This document shows, piece after piece, positions 17,122-26,175 of a stretch of 64,000 bases of DNA. A program made the translations under genes and the position numbers. Origin of the DNA: Gaiellasilicea sp963731615. Lineage in GTDB: Bacteria; Actinomycetota; Thermoleophilia; Gaiellales; Gaiellaceae. The notes beneath the pieces were generated by a model. It saw only the letters and a program-made list of their open reading frames with translations, did no database searches and was not told where the DNA came from. Location of the stretch: contig CAVSWD010000003.1 in the NCBI GenBank assembly GCA_963731615.1, positions 1-64,000 on the forward strand. Reading direction: 5' to 3'. Every line of letters begins with the position of its first letter. Within the stretch, counting starts at the first letter, position 1.

Positions 17122-17152
17122 CCGAGGGCGGCTCCGGCCGCCCTCGGCGTTT
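17122..17152 (+). terminator. Hairpin terminator between membrane protein and NirK-like gene
   Basis: A perfect 11-bp stem, CCGAGGGCGGC with GCCGCCCTCGG around a TCCG loop, is followed by CGTTT. It lies 20 bases after the stop of the membrane protein and 50 before the next start. Confidence 0.8.
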
Positions 17153-17201
17153 CACCGCATCCACCTCGATTGCACCAGTACACGAACCGAAGGAGAACCC
17201 C

Positions 17202-18368
17202 GTGGCCTCAAATCCTGCGTCCTCGTACCGCCCCCGCGCATCCGCGACCGACCGCCCTCGCGCGTCCGAGACGAGCTCGGGGGCCTTCTGGATGGTGGCG
17301 GCGATGCTGCTCGGCCTCACACTGTCCGTCGTCGGCTTCTTCGCGCTGCTCATGTGGGCCGACGCGCGCGAGTCCCGCGACACCGCCGGTGAGCCCGCTG
17401 TGGCAGCGGCCGTCCCGGCGAGCGACCACAACGTGGCGCTGCCGCTGAACAGCTTCGCGGGCGTCGTTCCCGAGAACGCGCTGGAGCTGGCTGCGGCGCA
17501 CAAGGCTTACGACGCGACGCTGCCGCCGATCCCCGCCGGCGACCTGGTCAAGGTTCAGATGACCCTCAAGGACATGACGGTCGAGATCGCGCCGGGCGTC
17601 AAGTACAACACGTGGGCGTTCGACGGCCACGGCGCGCCGGGGCCGATCGTGCACGTCCGCGAGGGCCAGACCGTCGAGATGACGCTGACGAACGGTGGCG
17701 CGATCCCGCACTCGATCGACTTCCACGCCGCCCGGATCGCGCCGAACATCGCGTTCAAGGACGTCCTCCCGGGCAAGTCGATCAAGTTCCGCTTCGTCGC
17801 CGGCGACCCCGGCGTCTTCATGTACCACTGCGGCACCAAGCCGGTTCTCGCGCACATCGCCAACGGGATGTACGGCGCGATCGTCGTCCAGCCGAACGTG
17901 GCCCTGCCGGCGGTCGACAACGAGTACGTCCTGGTTGGCAGCGAGTGGTACCTGAACGGCGACGGGATCAAGGAGCCGGCCTCGCTCGACATGGCGAAGG
18001 CGCGCGGTCGGATGGCGGACTGGGTGACTTTCAACGGTTACGCGAACCAGTACGTCACGCACCCGTTGACCGCGAAGCCGGGAGAGACGACGCGCTTCTG
18101 GGTCGTCGCCGCCGGGCCGACGAACAACGTCAACTTCCACGTCGTCGGCGGCCTGCTCGACCGCGCCTGGGTCAACGGCGACCTGACGAACCCGCCTCAG
18201 ATCGGCGTGCAAACGGTGCTTGTCCCTGCCGGCGGCGGCGGCGTCTTCGACGTCAAGCTCGACGCGGAAGGCCTCTACCCGTTCGTCAGCCACGCATTCG
18301 CCGACGTCGACCTCGGCCAGGTCGGTCTGCTCAAGGTCGGCAATCCCAAGGGGTCGATGTCGCACTAG
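17202..18368 (+). CDS. Membrane-anchored NirK-like two-domain copper protein
   Basis: A 388-residue protein with a transmembrane helix at about 28-52 and two cupredoxin domains outside. All copper ligands of NirK-type nitrite reductase can be placed: type 1 Cu by H170, C210, H218 and M223; type 2 Cu by H175, H209 and H364. D173 (PHSIDFH) and H313 (NFHVVGG) match the catalytic pair. It would reduce nitrite to NO at the cell surface. Some related two-domain proteins are laccase-like, so the activity needs testing. GTG start with AAGGAG 6 nt upstream. It follows a terminator and precedes the GNAT/ligase fusion by two bases. Confidence 0.7.
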   Translation: MASNPASSYRPRASATDRPRASETSSGAFWMVAAMLLGLTLSVVGFFALLMWADARESRDTAGEPAVAAAVPASDHNVALPLNSFAGVVPENALELAAAHKAYDATLPPIPAGDLVKVQMTLKDMTVEIAPGVKYNTWAFDGHGAPGPIVHVREGQTVEMTLTNGGAIPHSIDFHAARIAPNIAFKDVLPGKSIKFRFVAGDPGVFMYHCGTKPVLAHIANGMYGAIVVQPNVALPAVDNEYVLVGSEWYLNGDGIKEPASLDMAKARGRMADWVTFNGYANQYVTHPLTAKPGETTRFWVVAAGPTNNVNFHVVGGLLDRAWVNGDLTNPPQIGVQTVLVPAGGGGVFDVKLDAEGLYPFVSHAFADVDLGQVGLLKVGNPKGSMSH

Positions 18369-18370
18369 CG

Positions 18371-21061
18371 ATGGCGGCTACGACTCTCAATCCCATGGGC
18401 GGAAAGCGGCTCGCTGTCGAAGCGGACGCTGCGGTCGACGTGATCCTGCGGGACGGCAGCACGCTGCGTCTGCGCCCACCCGGGCGAGCTGACGCTGACG
18501 CTCTCGTCCGTTTCTTCGCCGAGCTCTCCGACCAGAGTCTGTACCTGCGCTTCCACGGCCATCCGTCGGTCGACGCTCGTCTCGTGGCGCCCGATCTCGA
18601 GCCCGACTGGGTGGAACGTGGGGCGTTGCTCGGCGCAGTCGCGGCCGACGACGGCGAGCGGGTCGTCACGCTGGCGAGCTATGTGCGCCTGCGCGACCGC
18701 GACGTGGCGGAGGTCGCGTTTGCCGTCGCCGACGGACACCAGGGGCGTGGTATCGGCTCGCGCCTCCTCGAGCAACTGGCGGTGCGCGCCGCCCAGCAGG
18801 GAGTCACCCGCTTCGTCGCCGAAGTGATCGCGGAGAACCGGCCGATGCTGCGGGTCTTCTCCGAGGCCGGGTTCAGCGTCTCCCGGAAGCTCTCGGCCGG
18901 AGTCGTCGAGGTGACGTTTCCGATCGCGGCGACCGCCGGCTACGCGGTGCGGGTCGCCGAGCGCGACCACACTGCGGTGACGGCCTCGCTGCGCCCATTC
19001 TTCGAGCCACGGTCGGTGGCTGTCTTCGGCGCGTCACCCCGGCGCGGCACGATCGGCGGCGAGCTCTTCCGCAACATCATCGCTGCCGGCTTCAGCGGCG
19101 TCGGCTACCCGATCAACCGCAACGGCGAGTCGGTTGCCGGCATTCGCGGCTATCGGTCGATCGACGAGGTCACGGACGTGGTCGACCTCGCCGTCCTCTG
19201 CGTCCCCGCGGCCGCTGTGCTTGCCACGGCCGAATCGGCACTGCAACACGGGGTGCGCGCGCTGATCGTGATCTCGGCGGGTTTCGCCGAAGTCGGAGCC
19301 GACGGAGCCGAACGGCAGAGTCAGTTGCTTGCCCTCGTCCGAGCGCACGGCGCCCGCCTGATCGGGCCGAACTGCCTCGGCGTCGCATCGGCGGCGACGC
19401 GACTGAACGCGACCTTCGCTTCACGCGAAGCGCCGGTCGGCAACATCGGCTTCTCGTCCCAGAGCGGCGCCCTCGGATTGGCGATGCTCGAAGCAGCCGA
19501 CTCGCGCGGCCTCGGCTTGTCGGCGTTCGTCTCGATTGGCAACAAGGCCGATGTCTCCTCGAACGACCTGCTCGAGTGGTGGGAGGACGACCCGCTGACC
19601 GAGGTGGTGCTGCTGTATCTGGAGTCGTTCGGCAACCCGCGCAAGTTCGCGGAGCTCGCCCGCCGCGTCGCCCGGGGCAAGCCGGTCCTCGCCGTCAAAA
19701 GTGGAACGACGGCGAGCGGCGCTCGAGCGGCCAGCTCGCACACAGCGGCCCTCGCCGGTTCGGAGACGGCGGTCGACGCCCTCTTCCACCAGGCCGGAGT
19801 CATCCGCGCCCGCTCCCTCGAAGAGCTCGTCGACGTCGCCACACTGCTCTCGACGCAGCCCGCCCCGCGCGGCCGTCGTGTGGGGGTACTGACCAACGCC
19901 GGCGGTCTTGGGATCATGTGTGCCGACGCTTGTGAGGCGGCTGGCTTGACGCTGCCGCCGCTCGCGGACGAGACCCGCGAGCGACTCGGCAGTCTCCTCC
20001 CGCTTGAGGCGGGTTTGGGCAACCCCATCGACATGCTCGGGTCCGCGACGCCATCCTCCTACGAGGAGGCGCTGCCGCTCCTGCTTGCAGACCCTGCGGT
20101 CGACGCGGTCATCGTCCTCTTCGTTCCGGCAGTGAGCGCGACTGCTGACGAGGTCGCCGCCGTCGTCGCCCGAGCCGGCGATCACGACAAGCCCGTCCTC
20201 GCCGTCGTGATGAGCGCCGAGGGGATTCCGGCTGCTTTGCGGGCTGCACCGCGTGCGGCCGCTGCCTTCGTTTACCCGGAGTCGGCCGCCCGCGCGCTCG
20301 GTCGTGCCGCGGAGCGGGCGGACTGGCTCCGCCGCCCGCTTGGCTCTGTTCCCGAGTTGGACGTTGACCGCGATGCCGCCGCCGCGGTCATCGATCGAGC
20401 CCTTGGCGACCGAGAAACCGCCTGGCTCGAGCCGGCCGACACTCGAGCGGTCCTGCTCGCCTACGGGATCCCGATGGTCGGCGAATCGGTCGCTCACTCG
20501 GCCGACGAAGCGGTCGAGTCCGCCGACGCCTTTGGCTATCCCGTCGTCGTCAAGACAGCTGCTGCCGGAGCCCACAAGACGGAAAGCGGCGGCATCGCGC
20601 TCGACCTCGGCGATGCGGCGTCCGTCACCGCTGCGGTCGACCGCATCGGCGTTCCGGTCATCGTCCAGCCCATGGTCAGCGGGGGAGCCGAGCTCTTGGC
20701 CGGTCTCGTCCAAGACCCCGTCTTCGGCCCCCTGGTCGCCTTCGGCCCCGGCGGCATCTTTGCCGAGCTGATCGGTGACGCCGGCTTCCGCATCGCACCG
20801 CTTACCGACACGGACGCGCGGGAACTCGTCACGACCGGCAAAGCCGGGAAGCTCGTCGCGGGCTTCCGTGGTGCACCGGCGGCCGATGTCGCTGCACTCG
20901 TCGATCTCGTTTGCCGCCTGTCGCGCCTAGGCGAGGACCTGCCCGCCATCTCCGAGCTCGACCTCAACCCGGTGCGCGCACTTCCCGACCGCTGCGTGGC
21001 CGTCGACGCCCGCATTCGGGTGCAACGGCCGGAGAGTCAGACGCGCGCGAAGAGCTGGTAG
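18371..21061 (+). CDS. GNAT acetyltransferase fused to NDP-forming acyl-CoA ligase
   Basis: An 896-residue fusion. The GNAT domain (about 20-190) has the acetyl-CoA loop QGRGIGSRLLE. Then come a CoA-binding domain (about 210-310), a ligase domain and a C-terminal ATP-grasp (about 680-890, VVVKTAAAGAHKTESGGI). H457 in SSHTAALAGS fits the phosphohistidine of ADP-forming acetyl-CoA synthetases. The layout matches Pat-like protein lysine acetyltransferases with the GNAT domain first. Retention of the histidine suggests the ligase half could still be active, unlike the usual view of enterobacterial Pat. It starts two bases after the NirK-like gene. Confidence 0.85.
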   Translation: MAATTLNPMGGKRLAVEADAAVDVILRDGSTLRLRPPGRADADALVRFFAELSDQSLYLRFHGHPSVDARLVAPDLEPDWVERGALLGAVAADDGERVVTLASYVRLRDRDVAEVAFAVADGHQGRGIGSRLLEQLAVRAAQQGVTRFVAEVIAENRPMLRVFSEAGFSVSRKLSAGVVEVTFPIAATAGYAVRVAERDHTAVTASLRPFFEPRSVAVFGASPRRGTIGGELFRNIIAAGFSGVGYPINRNGESVAGIRGYRSIDEVTDVVDLAVLCVPAAAVLATAESALQHGVRALIVISAGFAEVGADGAERQSQLLALVRAHGARLIGPNCLGVASAATRLNATFASREAPVGNIGFSSQSGALGLAMLEAADSRGLGLSAFVSIGNKADVSSNDLLEWWEDDPLTEVVLLYLESFGNPRKFAELARRVARGKPVLAVKSGTTASGARAASSHTAALAGSETAVDALFHQAGVIRARSLEELVDVATLLSTQPAPRGRRVGVLTNAGGLGIMCADACEAAGLTLPPLADETRERLGSLLPLEAGLGNPIDMLGSATPSSYEEALPLLLADPAVDAVIVLFVPAVSATADEVAAVVARAGDHDKPVLAVVMSAEGIPAALRAAPRAAAAFVYPESAARALGRAAERADWLRRPLGSVPELDVDRDAAAAVIDRALGDRETAWLEPADTRAVLLAYGIPMVGESVAHSADEAVESADAFGYPVVVKTAAAGAHKTESGGIALDLGDAASVTAAVDRIGVPVIVQPMVSGGAELLAGLVQDPVFGPLVAFGPGGIFAELIGDAGFRIAPLTDTDARELVTTGKAGKLVAGFRGAPAADVAALVDLVCRLSRLGEDLPAISELDLNPVRALPDRCVAVDARIRVQRPESQTRAKSW

Positions 21062-21084
21062 CCGCGACGCGTCGGCGGCCGCGG

Positions 21085-21741
21085 TCAGTCCTGTTCGATT
21101 TCGAGCAGCCCGTGCTCGAGGGCGTAGCGGACGAGCTCGGCGCGCGTGGAGATGCGCAGTTTCTGCATGATGTGCGCCCGGTGGGTCTCGGCGGTGCGCA
21201 CAGAGAGATAGAGCTTGTCGGAGATCTCCTGATTCGTGTGGCCGAGGGCAAGTAGGCGCAACACGTCGCGCTCGCGGCCCGACAGGGGATCCTGTTCGGC
21301 TCGCTCGCGCTCTTCAGCTTCGGCGACGACCATGCGTGCGCCGAGGGTTGGGTGGACGTAGCTCCCGCCGGCGGCAACCTCGCGCACGGCAGCGACGACG
21401 TCGGTGTCCGCGGCTTCCTTGAGGATGTAGCCCGTGGCGCCGGCGGCGAAGGCTTCGCGGACGTAGTTCGGGTCGTCCTGCATCGACAGGATCAGGATCT
21501 TGGCCTCGGGAACGTCGTGGAGGAGATCGGGCGTGACTTCGATGCCGCTCTTTCCTGGCATGACGACATCCATCAGGATCACGTCGGGCTTCTGCGCCCG
21601 CGTTTCGAAGACAGCGTGCGCAGCGTCGCCGGCCTCGCCGACGACCTCGATGTCGACTTCGGACTCGAGCACCTTGCGCAGGCCACTTCTCACGACGGGG
21701 TGGTCGTCGACGATCAGGACTCGGATTGGCGGATCGGTCAT
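21085..21741 (-). CDS. NarL/FixJ-family response regulator
   Basis: A 218-residue regulator. The receiver has the acidic pair D12-D13, phosphoacceptor D58 (VILMDVVMPG) and K109 in YILKEA. A LuxR-type helix-turn-helix follows at about 150-210 (PLSGRERDVLRLLALGHTNQ). It pairs with the histidine kinase gene upstream on the same strand; their ends overlap by ATGA. It probably controls genes in the neighbouring redox cluster, but no binding site could be identified. Confidence 0.92.
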   Translation of the reverse strand: MTDPPIRVLIVDDHPVVRSGLRKVLESEVDIEVVGEAGDAAHAVFETRAQKPDVILMDVVMPGKSGIEVTPDLLHDVPEAKILILSMQDDPNYVREAFAAGATGYILKEAADTDVVAAVREVAAGGSYVHPTLGARMVVAEAEERERAEQDPLSGRERDVLRLLALGHTNQEISDKLYLSVRTAETHRAHIMQKLRISTRAELVRYALEHGLLEIEQD

Positions 21742-23423
21742 GGCAGTGGCACTTCGGCGACGATCGTCGTCCCGGCTCCCGGGCTGGACTCGATTCGTAG
21801 CTTGCCGCCCAAGAGCGCCAGCCGCTCGCCCATGCCAAGGAGCCCGAGACCCTCGCGACCGCTATCACGGCTGAAGCCGCGGCCGTCGTCTTCGATCAAG
21901 GCCGTGACCGCGCCGGCCTTGCGGGTCAGGACAATGCTGACGACAGTGGCTTGAGCATGCTTGACGATGTTGGTCAGCGCTTCCTGGACGATGCGGTAGA
22001 GGGCGGTTTCAACGTCGGGCGGCAGCCGCTCGTGGATCTGCGACTCGAGGTCGACGCGCATGGCGGTCTGCTCGGAGAAGGCATCGCGTAGGCGCTCGAG
22101 CGCCGGCGCGAGTCCGAAGTCGTCCAGCGCCTTCGGCCGAAGCTCGACAGCCAGGCGGCGAACGTCGTGCAGCGTTTCGACGACTTGCTCGCGGACGGAG
22201 GCCAGGGCTTCGGCGCGCTCAGTGTCGCTCTTGGCCTCCTCGACCGCCTTCAGGCCGAGCAGCACCGAGGTCAGCTCCTGTCCGGTCTGGTCGTGCAGCT
22301 CGCGGGCCAGCCGGCGTCGTTCGAGCTCCTGTGCCTCGACGACTCGACGGAGTGCATCGCGCGCCACTCGAGCCGACGAGTCGACGGCGACAGCAGCGCG
22401 CGTCGCGAAGGTCTCCGCGAGGCGGAGGTCGTCGTCGTTGAAGCGCGGATCGTCGCCCTCTTTGTCGTGGGCGGCGATGACGCCGATCGGCCGCAGGCCG
22501 ACGATCAGCGGGACGTAGAGGCCGGTACGAGCGTCGATCGGACTGGTCGCGTGTCGGTCGACCTCGGGATCGTCTGCGAGCTCATCGACGAGTTCGGCGC
22601 GCCCGCGTTCGAGCACTCGGCCGCTCTTCGAGCCGGCTCGATCAAGCCGGAGCCCGAGGATCTCCTCGGCGCCGGCGCCGTTAGCCGCTTCGATGCGCAG
22701 CGTGCCCGCGGACGAGGGCAATGCAATCGTGACGACTCGCGCCGCTATCAGGCCGCCCAGGTGCCGGCAAATGAGCTGCAAGAGTCGTGGCAGCTCGATC
22801 TCACTGGCGAGTGCCGCGCCGACTTCGTTGAGCGCCTCGAGTTGCGCAGACCAGTTCGTCGCGTCCTTGAGAAGCCGCGCGTTCTCAATCGCCACGGCCG
22901 CCTGCGCAGCAAGCAATCCAACCAGCTCTTCGTCCTCGTCCGAGAAGTGGCGGCCCTCACTTTTCTCGGTCAGGTACAGGTTGCCGTACGCGACACCTCG
23001 GAGCACGATCGGAAGCCCAAGAAACGACTTCATCGGTGGGTGGTTCGGTGGAAACCCCACCGACCGCGAATCGTCGGCGATGTCCCTCAGCCTCAGCGGC
23101 TGTGCGTCCCGGATCAGTACACCGAGGATCCCACGGCCTTGAGGAAGGTCACCGATTGCCGCGTGCGTCTGGAGGTCGAAACCCGTCGTCACGAACTGCT
23201 CGAGCGACGTACCGGTCTTGTCGATCACGCCAAGTGCGGCGTAGCGGGCGCCGGTGAGCTCGGCCGCCGACTCGATAATGCGCTGGAGCAGCGCGTCGAG
23301 CGACAGCTCCGAGCTGAGGGCGATCCCCGCCCGGACGAGGACGCGGAGCCGATCGAGCTGGTCGGCCGACGGGGGCACGCGGGCATTCTCGCTCCGCGCG
23401 CTGCCGACCGCGAGGCAGGTCAA
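21738..23423 (-). CDS. GAF-domain sensor histidine kinase (HisKA_3 type)
   Basis: A soluble kinase of up to 561 residues. Two GAF domains (about 35-185 and 200-350) precede a HisKA_3 dimerisation helix with H377 in RRLARELHDQTGQE, and an HATPase domain (about 455-560) with EALTNIVKHAQA and DDGRGF. The order matches DosS/DevS and NarX-like kinases; GAF domains may bind heme or another ligand, though no heme ligand can be assigned. The start may be TTG 23423 or GTG 23378, the latter opening VPPSADQLDRLR. The kinase and regulator genes form one operon. Confidence 0.88.
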   Translation of the reverse strand: MTCLAVGSARSENARVPPSADQLDRLRVLVRAGIALSSELSLDALLQRIIESAAELTGARYAALGVIDKTGTSLEQFVTTGFDLQTHAAIGDLPQGRGILGVLIRDAQPLRLRDIADDSRSVGFPPNHPPMKSFLGLPIVLRGVAYGNLYLTEKSEGRHFSDEDEELVGLLAAQAAVAIENARLLKDATNWSAQLEALNEVGAALASEIELPRLLQLICRHLGGLIAARVVTIALPSSAGTLRIEAANGAGAEEILGLRLDRAGSKSGRVLERGRAELVDELADDPEVDRHATSPIDARTGLYVPLIVGLRPIGVIAAHDKEGDDPRFNDDDLRLAETFATRAAVAVDSSARVARDALRRVVEAQELERRRLARELHDQTGQELTSVLLGLKAVEEAKSDTERAEALASVREQVVETLHDVRRLAVELRPKALDDFGLAPALERLRDAFSEQTAMRVDLESQIHERLPPDVETALYRIVQEALTNIVKHAQATVVSIVLTRKAGAVTALIEDDGRGFSRDSGREGLGLLGMGERLALLGGKLRIESSPGAGTTIVAEVPLP

Positions 23424-23545
23424 TTTGGCTACTCAGCGACCTCGTTTGCAAAACGCTTACCGAAGCTTCATGGCAATCCCCTTTTATGGGGAGAACCCTT
23501 CGGCTCTACTGGACGAAGTACTCGATACACGACCCGAAGGAAGCG

Positions 23546-23746
23546 ATGGCTGCGGCAGAGGCGATCAAGCAGGAGACAGAGTTGGAGCGGATCGAGCGGT
23601 GGCGCGCGGCCGAGCTCGAGCGGGCCGGATTCGAAGCGTCGGCCGCGGCTCTGCTCGCGACCCGGGCGGACGTCGACCTCCACTTCGCGATCAACCTGCT
23701 GCGCAACGGCTGCGCCCCAGAGCTCGCGCTGCAAATTCTCCTCTGA
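23546..23746 (+). CDS. Small conserved helical protein
   Basis: A 66-residue, highly charged protein (IKQETELERIERWRAAELER, then ATRADVDLHFAINLLRNGC). The ATG at 23546 is well supported by AAGGAAG just upstream. The sequence does not look like a chance frame: it has an amphipathic helix, a cluster of alanines and a compact C-terminus ELALQILL. I believe similar small proteins occur in other actinobacteria, but the function is unknown. It stands between the divergent kinase and lgt, with a palindromic repeat after it. Confidence 0.6.
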   Translation: MAAAEAIKQETELERIERWRAAELERAGFEASAAALLATRADVDLHFAINLLRNGCAPELALQILL

Positions 23747-23767
23747 CGCACCGACCGCCGGGCTCCC

Positions 23768-23784
23768 GCCGGGCGAAGCCCGGC
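23768..23784. repeat. Dispersed palindromic repeat, copy 1
   Basis: GCCGGGC-GAA-GCCCGGC forms a 7-bp hairpin. With the following CTCCG it is repeated in inverse orientation at 54759-54775. It lies in the 200-bp gap before lgt, 21 bases after a stop codon, and may also act as a terminator. No other feature is visible in that gap. Confidence 0.6.
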
Positions 23785-23946
23785 TCCGCCCGGCTCGCGC
23801 CGCTGAGTGCCCGCGGCTCTCCGGGTCTGTGCTGTCGCACTATCCCCTCCGGCCGCGTGCCCTCATCGACGCGTCGGAGCGCCAGAGGTTCGCTCTAGCG
23901 CTTCCGGCTCGCTCTGTCTGCGAGTCTCGGCAGAATGCGCTCTGCC

Positions 23947-24825
23947 ATGAACCTGCTCGCGTCCATCCCCTCGCCGTCTTCCGGCACGCTCGAGCTGGGG
24001 CCGATCACGATCCACATGTACGGCCTGATGCTGCTGGCCGGGATCGCGGCGTGCATTTGGATCACCGGCCGCCGCTGGGTGGCTCGCGGGGGCGACTGGG
24101 ATCTGATCTTCCGCGTCGCCGTCTGGGGTGTCGGCGCCGGGATCGTGGGTGCCCGCCTCTACCACCTCGCGACCAGCTGGAGTGAGGTTCCGGATGACTG
24201 GTGGGGCCCGTTCGCCGTCTGGGAGGGTGGTCTCGGGATCTGGGGCGGAATCGCCGGCGGCGTGCTCGTCGGCGGCTATATCGCGCACCGCGAGGGCGCC
24301 AGCGTCACGAAGCTGCTCGACGCGGCCGCACCCGGCCTTCTCGTGGCCCAGGCGATCGGCCGGGTCGGCAACTGGTGGAATCAGGAGCTGTACGGCGAGC
24401 CGACCGACCTGGCCTGGGGGCTCGAGATCGACGCTGCGCGGCGCCCAGACGACTACATCTTCGACGAGACGTTTCATCCGACGTTCCTGTACGAGGCGCT
24501 CTGGAATCTCTGCGCCGCAGGGCTCCTGCTGCTGCTCGACCGGCGCTTCCGCTTCCGGCCGCCCGCGCTCTTCGCCCTCTACGTCTCCCTCTACACGGGG
24601 TTCCGCTTCTATCTCGAGACGATCCGGATCGACCCCTCCGAGGAGATCGGCGGGCTGCGCGTCAACGCCTGGGTGTCGTTGATCCTCTTCATCGCGTCGA
24701 CGCTGTTCTTCGTCTGGTGGCAGCTTCTGCGCGGTCGCAACGAGCGCCGGCGCGAGCGCGGGCCCAAGCCGGCGCCGCCGAAGACGATGGCGGTACCGCG
24801 CGGACGCGTCCGACCGCGCCGCTAG
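23947..24825 (+). CDS. lgt: Prolipoprotein diacylglyceryl transferase
   Basis: This 292-residue inner-membrane enzyme transfers diacylglycerol from phosphatidylglycerol to the lipobox cysteine of prolipoproteins. It has seven hydrophobic segments and the Lgt signature GRVGNWWNQELYG. HMYGLML near the start and the RFYLETIR segment near the end are also family-typical. ATG 23947 (MNLLASIPSPSSG) fits the family N-terminus; an ATG four codons earlier is possible. A short basic tail (RNERRRERGPKPAPPK) faces the cytoplasm. scpA starts 13 bases later. Confidence 0.93.
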   Translation: MNLLASIPSPSSGTLELGPITIHMYGLMLLAGIAACIWITGRRWVARGGDWDLIFRVAVWGVGAGIVGARLYHLATSWSEVPDDWWGPFAVWEGGLGIWGGIAGGVLVGGYIAHREGASVTKLLDAAAPGLLVAQAIGRVGNWWNQELYGEPTDLAWGLEIDAARRPDDYIFDETFHPTFLYEALWNLCAAGLLLLLDRRFRFRPPALFALYVSLYTGFRFYLETIRIDPSEEIGGLRVNAWVSLILFIASTLFFVWWQLLRGRNERRRERGPKPAPPKTMAVPRGRVRPRR

Positions 24826-24838
24826 CGTTCGGCCCGCC

Positions 24839-25591
24839 ATGGTGGTACGCGAGCTCGAGCTGGACCTCGACGCGTTCGAGGGCCCCTTCGACCTGCTCCT
24901 GACGCTGCTCCTGAAGGAGGAGCTGGAGCCGGCCGAGATCGACATGGCCGCGATCGTCGTCGCCTTCGTCGAACGGCTCGCCGAGCGCGACGAGCTCGAC
25001 CTCGAGGCGTGCGGCGAGTTCCTCGTGCTGATCGCGGCGCTGCTGGAGCTGAAGGCTCGCGCGCTCTTCCCGGACGAGGAAGCCGAGCTGGCCGAGCTCG
25101 AGCCCGAGGAGGCCGCTGAGGAGCTCGCGAGACGGCTGGCCGAGTACCGGCGGATGAAGGAGGCCGCCGGCTGGCTGGCCGAGCGGCTCGCCGGCGAGCG
25201 CGACCGCTACTTCCGCGTCGGGCCGGCGCCGCTCGCGCCTCGGCCCGAGCGCAAGCTCGCGACGCAGGATCCCGAGCAGCTGGCGACGGTGCTGCGCCTG
25301 CTCGCCGAGCCGCCCCCCGAGGTCTCGCTGGCGCACATGACGCTCCGCTTCCCGCCTGTCTCGCAGTTTCTCGAACGCTTCCGCGCCATCCTCCGCGGGC
25401 GTCGGCGTTTCGACTTCGACGCCGAGGTCGGGTCGCTCTCGCGGATCGATCAGGCGGTCGCGTTCCTGGCGCTGCTCGAACTGCGCAAGGCGGGGGAGAT
25501 CTCGCTTGACCAAGCAGCTCCTTTCACCCCGATAAGGGTTTCTCGTCCAGACACAGAAAGGAGTGCCGAATGGATCGCCCGCTCCGCCTGA
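24839..25591 (+). CDS. scpA: Segregation and condensation protein A (kleisin)
   Basis: This 250-residue kleisin bridges the SMC heads with ScpB in chromosome condensation. The N-terminal FEGPFDLLLTLLLKEELEP segment is diagnostic, and the C-terminal winged helix (FLERFRAILRGRRRFDFDAE then AVAFLALLELRKAGEI) is present. The last 22 bases overlap scpB, so translation is coupled. About twenty residues after the winged helix look unstructured. Confidence 0.92.
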   Translation: MVVRELELDLDAFEGPFDLLLTLLLKEELEPAEIDMAAIVVAFVERLAERDELDLEACGEFLVLIAALLELKARALFPDEEAELAELEPEEAAEELARRLAEYRRMKEAAGWLAERLAGERDRYFRVGPAPLAPRPERKLATQDPEQLATVLRLLAEPPPEVSLAHMTLRFPPVSQFLERFRAILRGRRRFDFDAEVGSLSRIDQAVAFLALLELRKAGEISLDQAAPFTPIRVSRPDTERSAEWIARSA

Positions 25592-26172
25592 TCACCGCCA
25601 ACCCGGTCGACCAGCTCGCCCGCACCATCGAGGCGTTGCTCGTCGTCGCTTCGGCTCCCCTGACCGTGGAGGAGCTCGCAGACGCTGCCGACGACGACGC
25701 CGAGCGCGTCGAGCTGGCTCTCAGCCTGCTCTCGGACCGGTTCCGCGAGGGACGGAGCGGGATCGTGCTGGAGCATGTCGCCGGTGGCTACGCCTTCCGC
25801 GCCGCGCGCGAGGCGGCCGACGCCTGTGGGCGGCTGTTCGAGCGGCCCGTCGAGCGCGGGCTCTCACAGGCGGCGCTCGAGACGGTGGCGATCGTGGCCT
25901 ACCTCGGCCCCTGCAGCCGCCCCGAGATCGCGCGGATCCGCGGCGTCGCCGCAGACTCCGCGGTGGCGGGTCTGCTGGAGCGCGGCCTGATCGCCGAAGC
26001 GGGCCGTGACGACGGCGTCGGCGGGGCCGTTCGCTACCGGACGACGGCACTCTTCGAGCGGGTCTTCGGGCTCGAGAGCGCCGCAGCGCTGCCGCGCCTC
26101 GACGACCTCGGCGAGACCGCCGCGGACATCCGCGAGCGGCTGCACTCGGTCGCCGTCGGCAAAACCGCCTGA
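25570..26172 (+). CDS. scpB: Segregation and condensation protein B
   Basis: A 200-residue two-winged-helix protein that binds ScpA in the SMC complex. IEALLVVASAPLTVEELAD and the conserved LSQAALETVAIVAYLGPCSRPEIARIRG give a confident family match. The ATG with AAAGGAG upstream lies inside the scpA end. The stop is three bases from that of the convergent aminopeptidase gene. Confidence 0.92.
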   Translation: MDRPLRLITANPVDQLARTIEALLVVASAPLTVEELADAADDDAERVELALSLLSDRFREGRSGIVLEHVAGGYAFRAAREAADACGRLFERPVERGLSQAALETVAIVAYLGPCSRPEIARIRGVAADSAVAGLLERGLIAEAGRDDGVGGAVRYRTTALFERVFGLESAAALPRLDDLGETAADIRERLHSVAVGKTA

Positions 26173-26175
26173 CGC

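Noticed and set aside
10061..17201. DosR-type binding boxes in the redox island
   Set aside because: I looked for GGGAC-N-GTCCC-like boxes upstream of the main genes and saw none good enough to report.
17612..18370. Long in-frame extension upstream of the GNAT/ligase ORF
   Set aside because: It is the other reading frame of the NirK-like gene; its translation is arginine- and proline-rich with no domain, and ATG 18371 fits the fusion protein.
22167..24185. 672-codon plus-strand open frame over the histidine kinase
   Set aside because: It is antisense to a clear GAF kinase and its composition is that of a GC-rich shadow frame.
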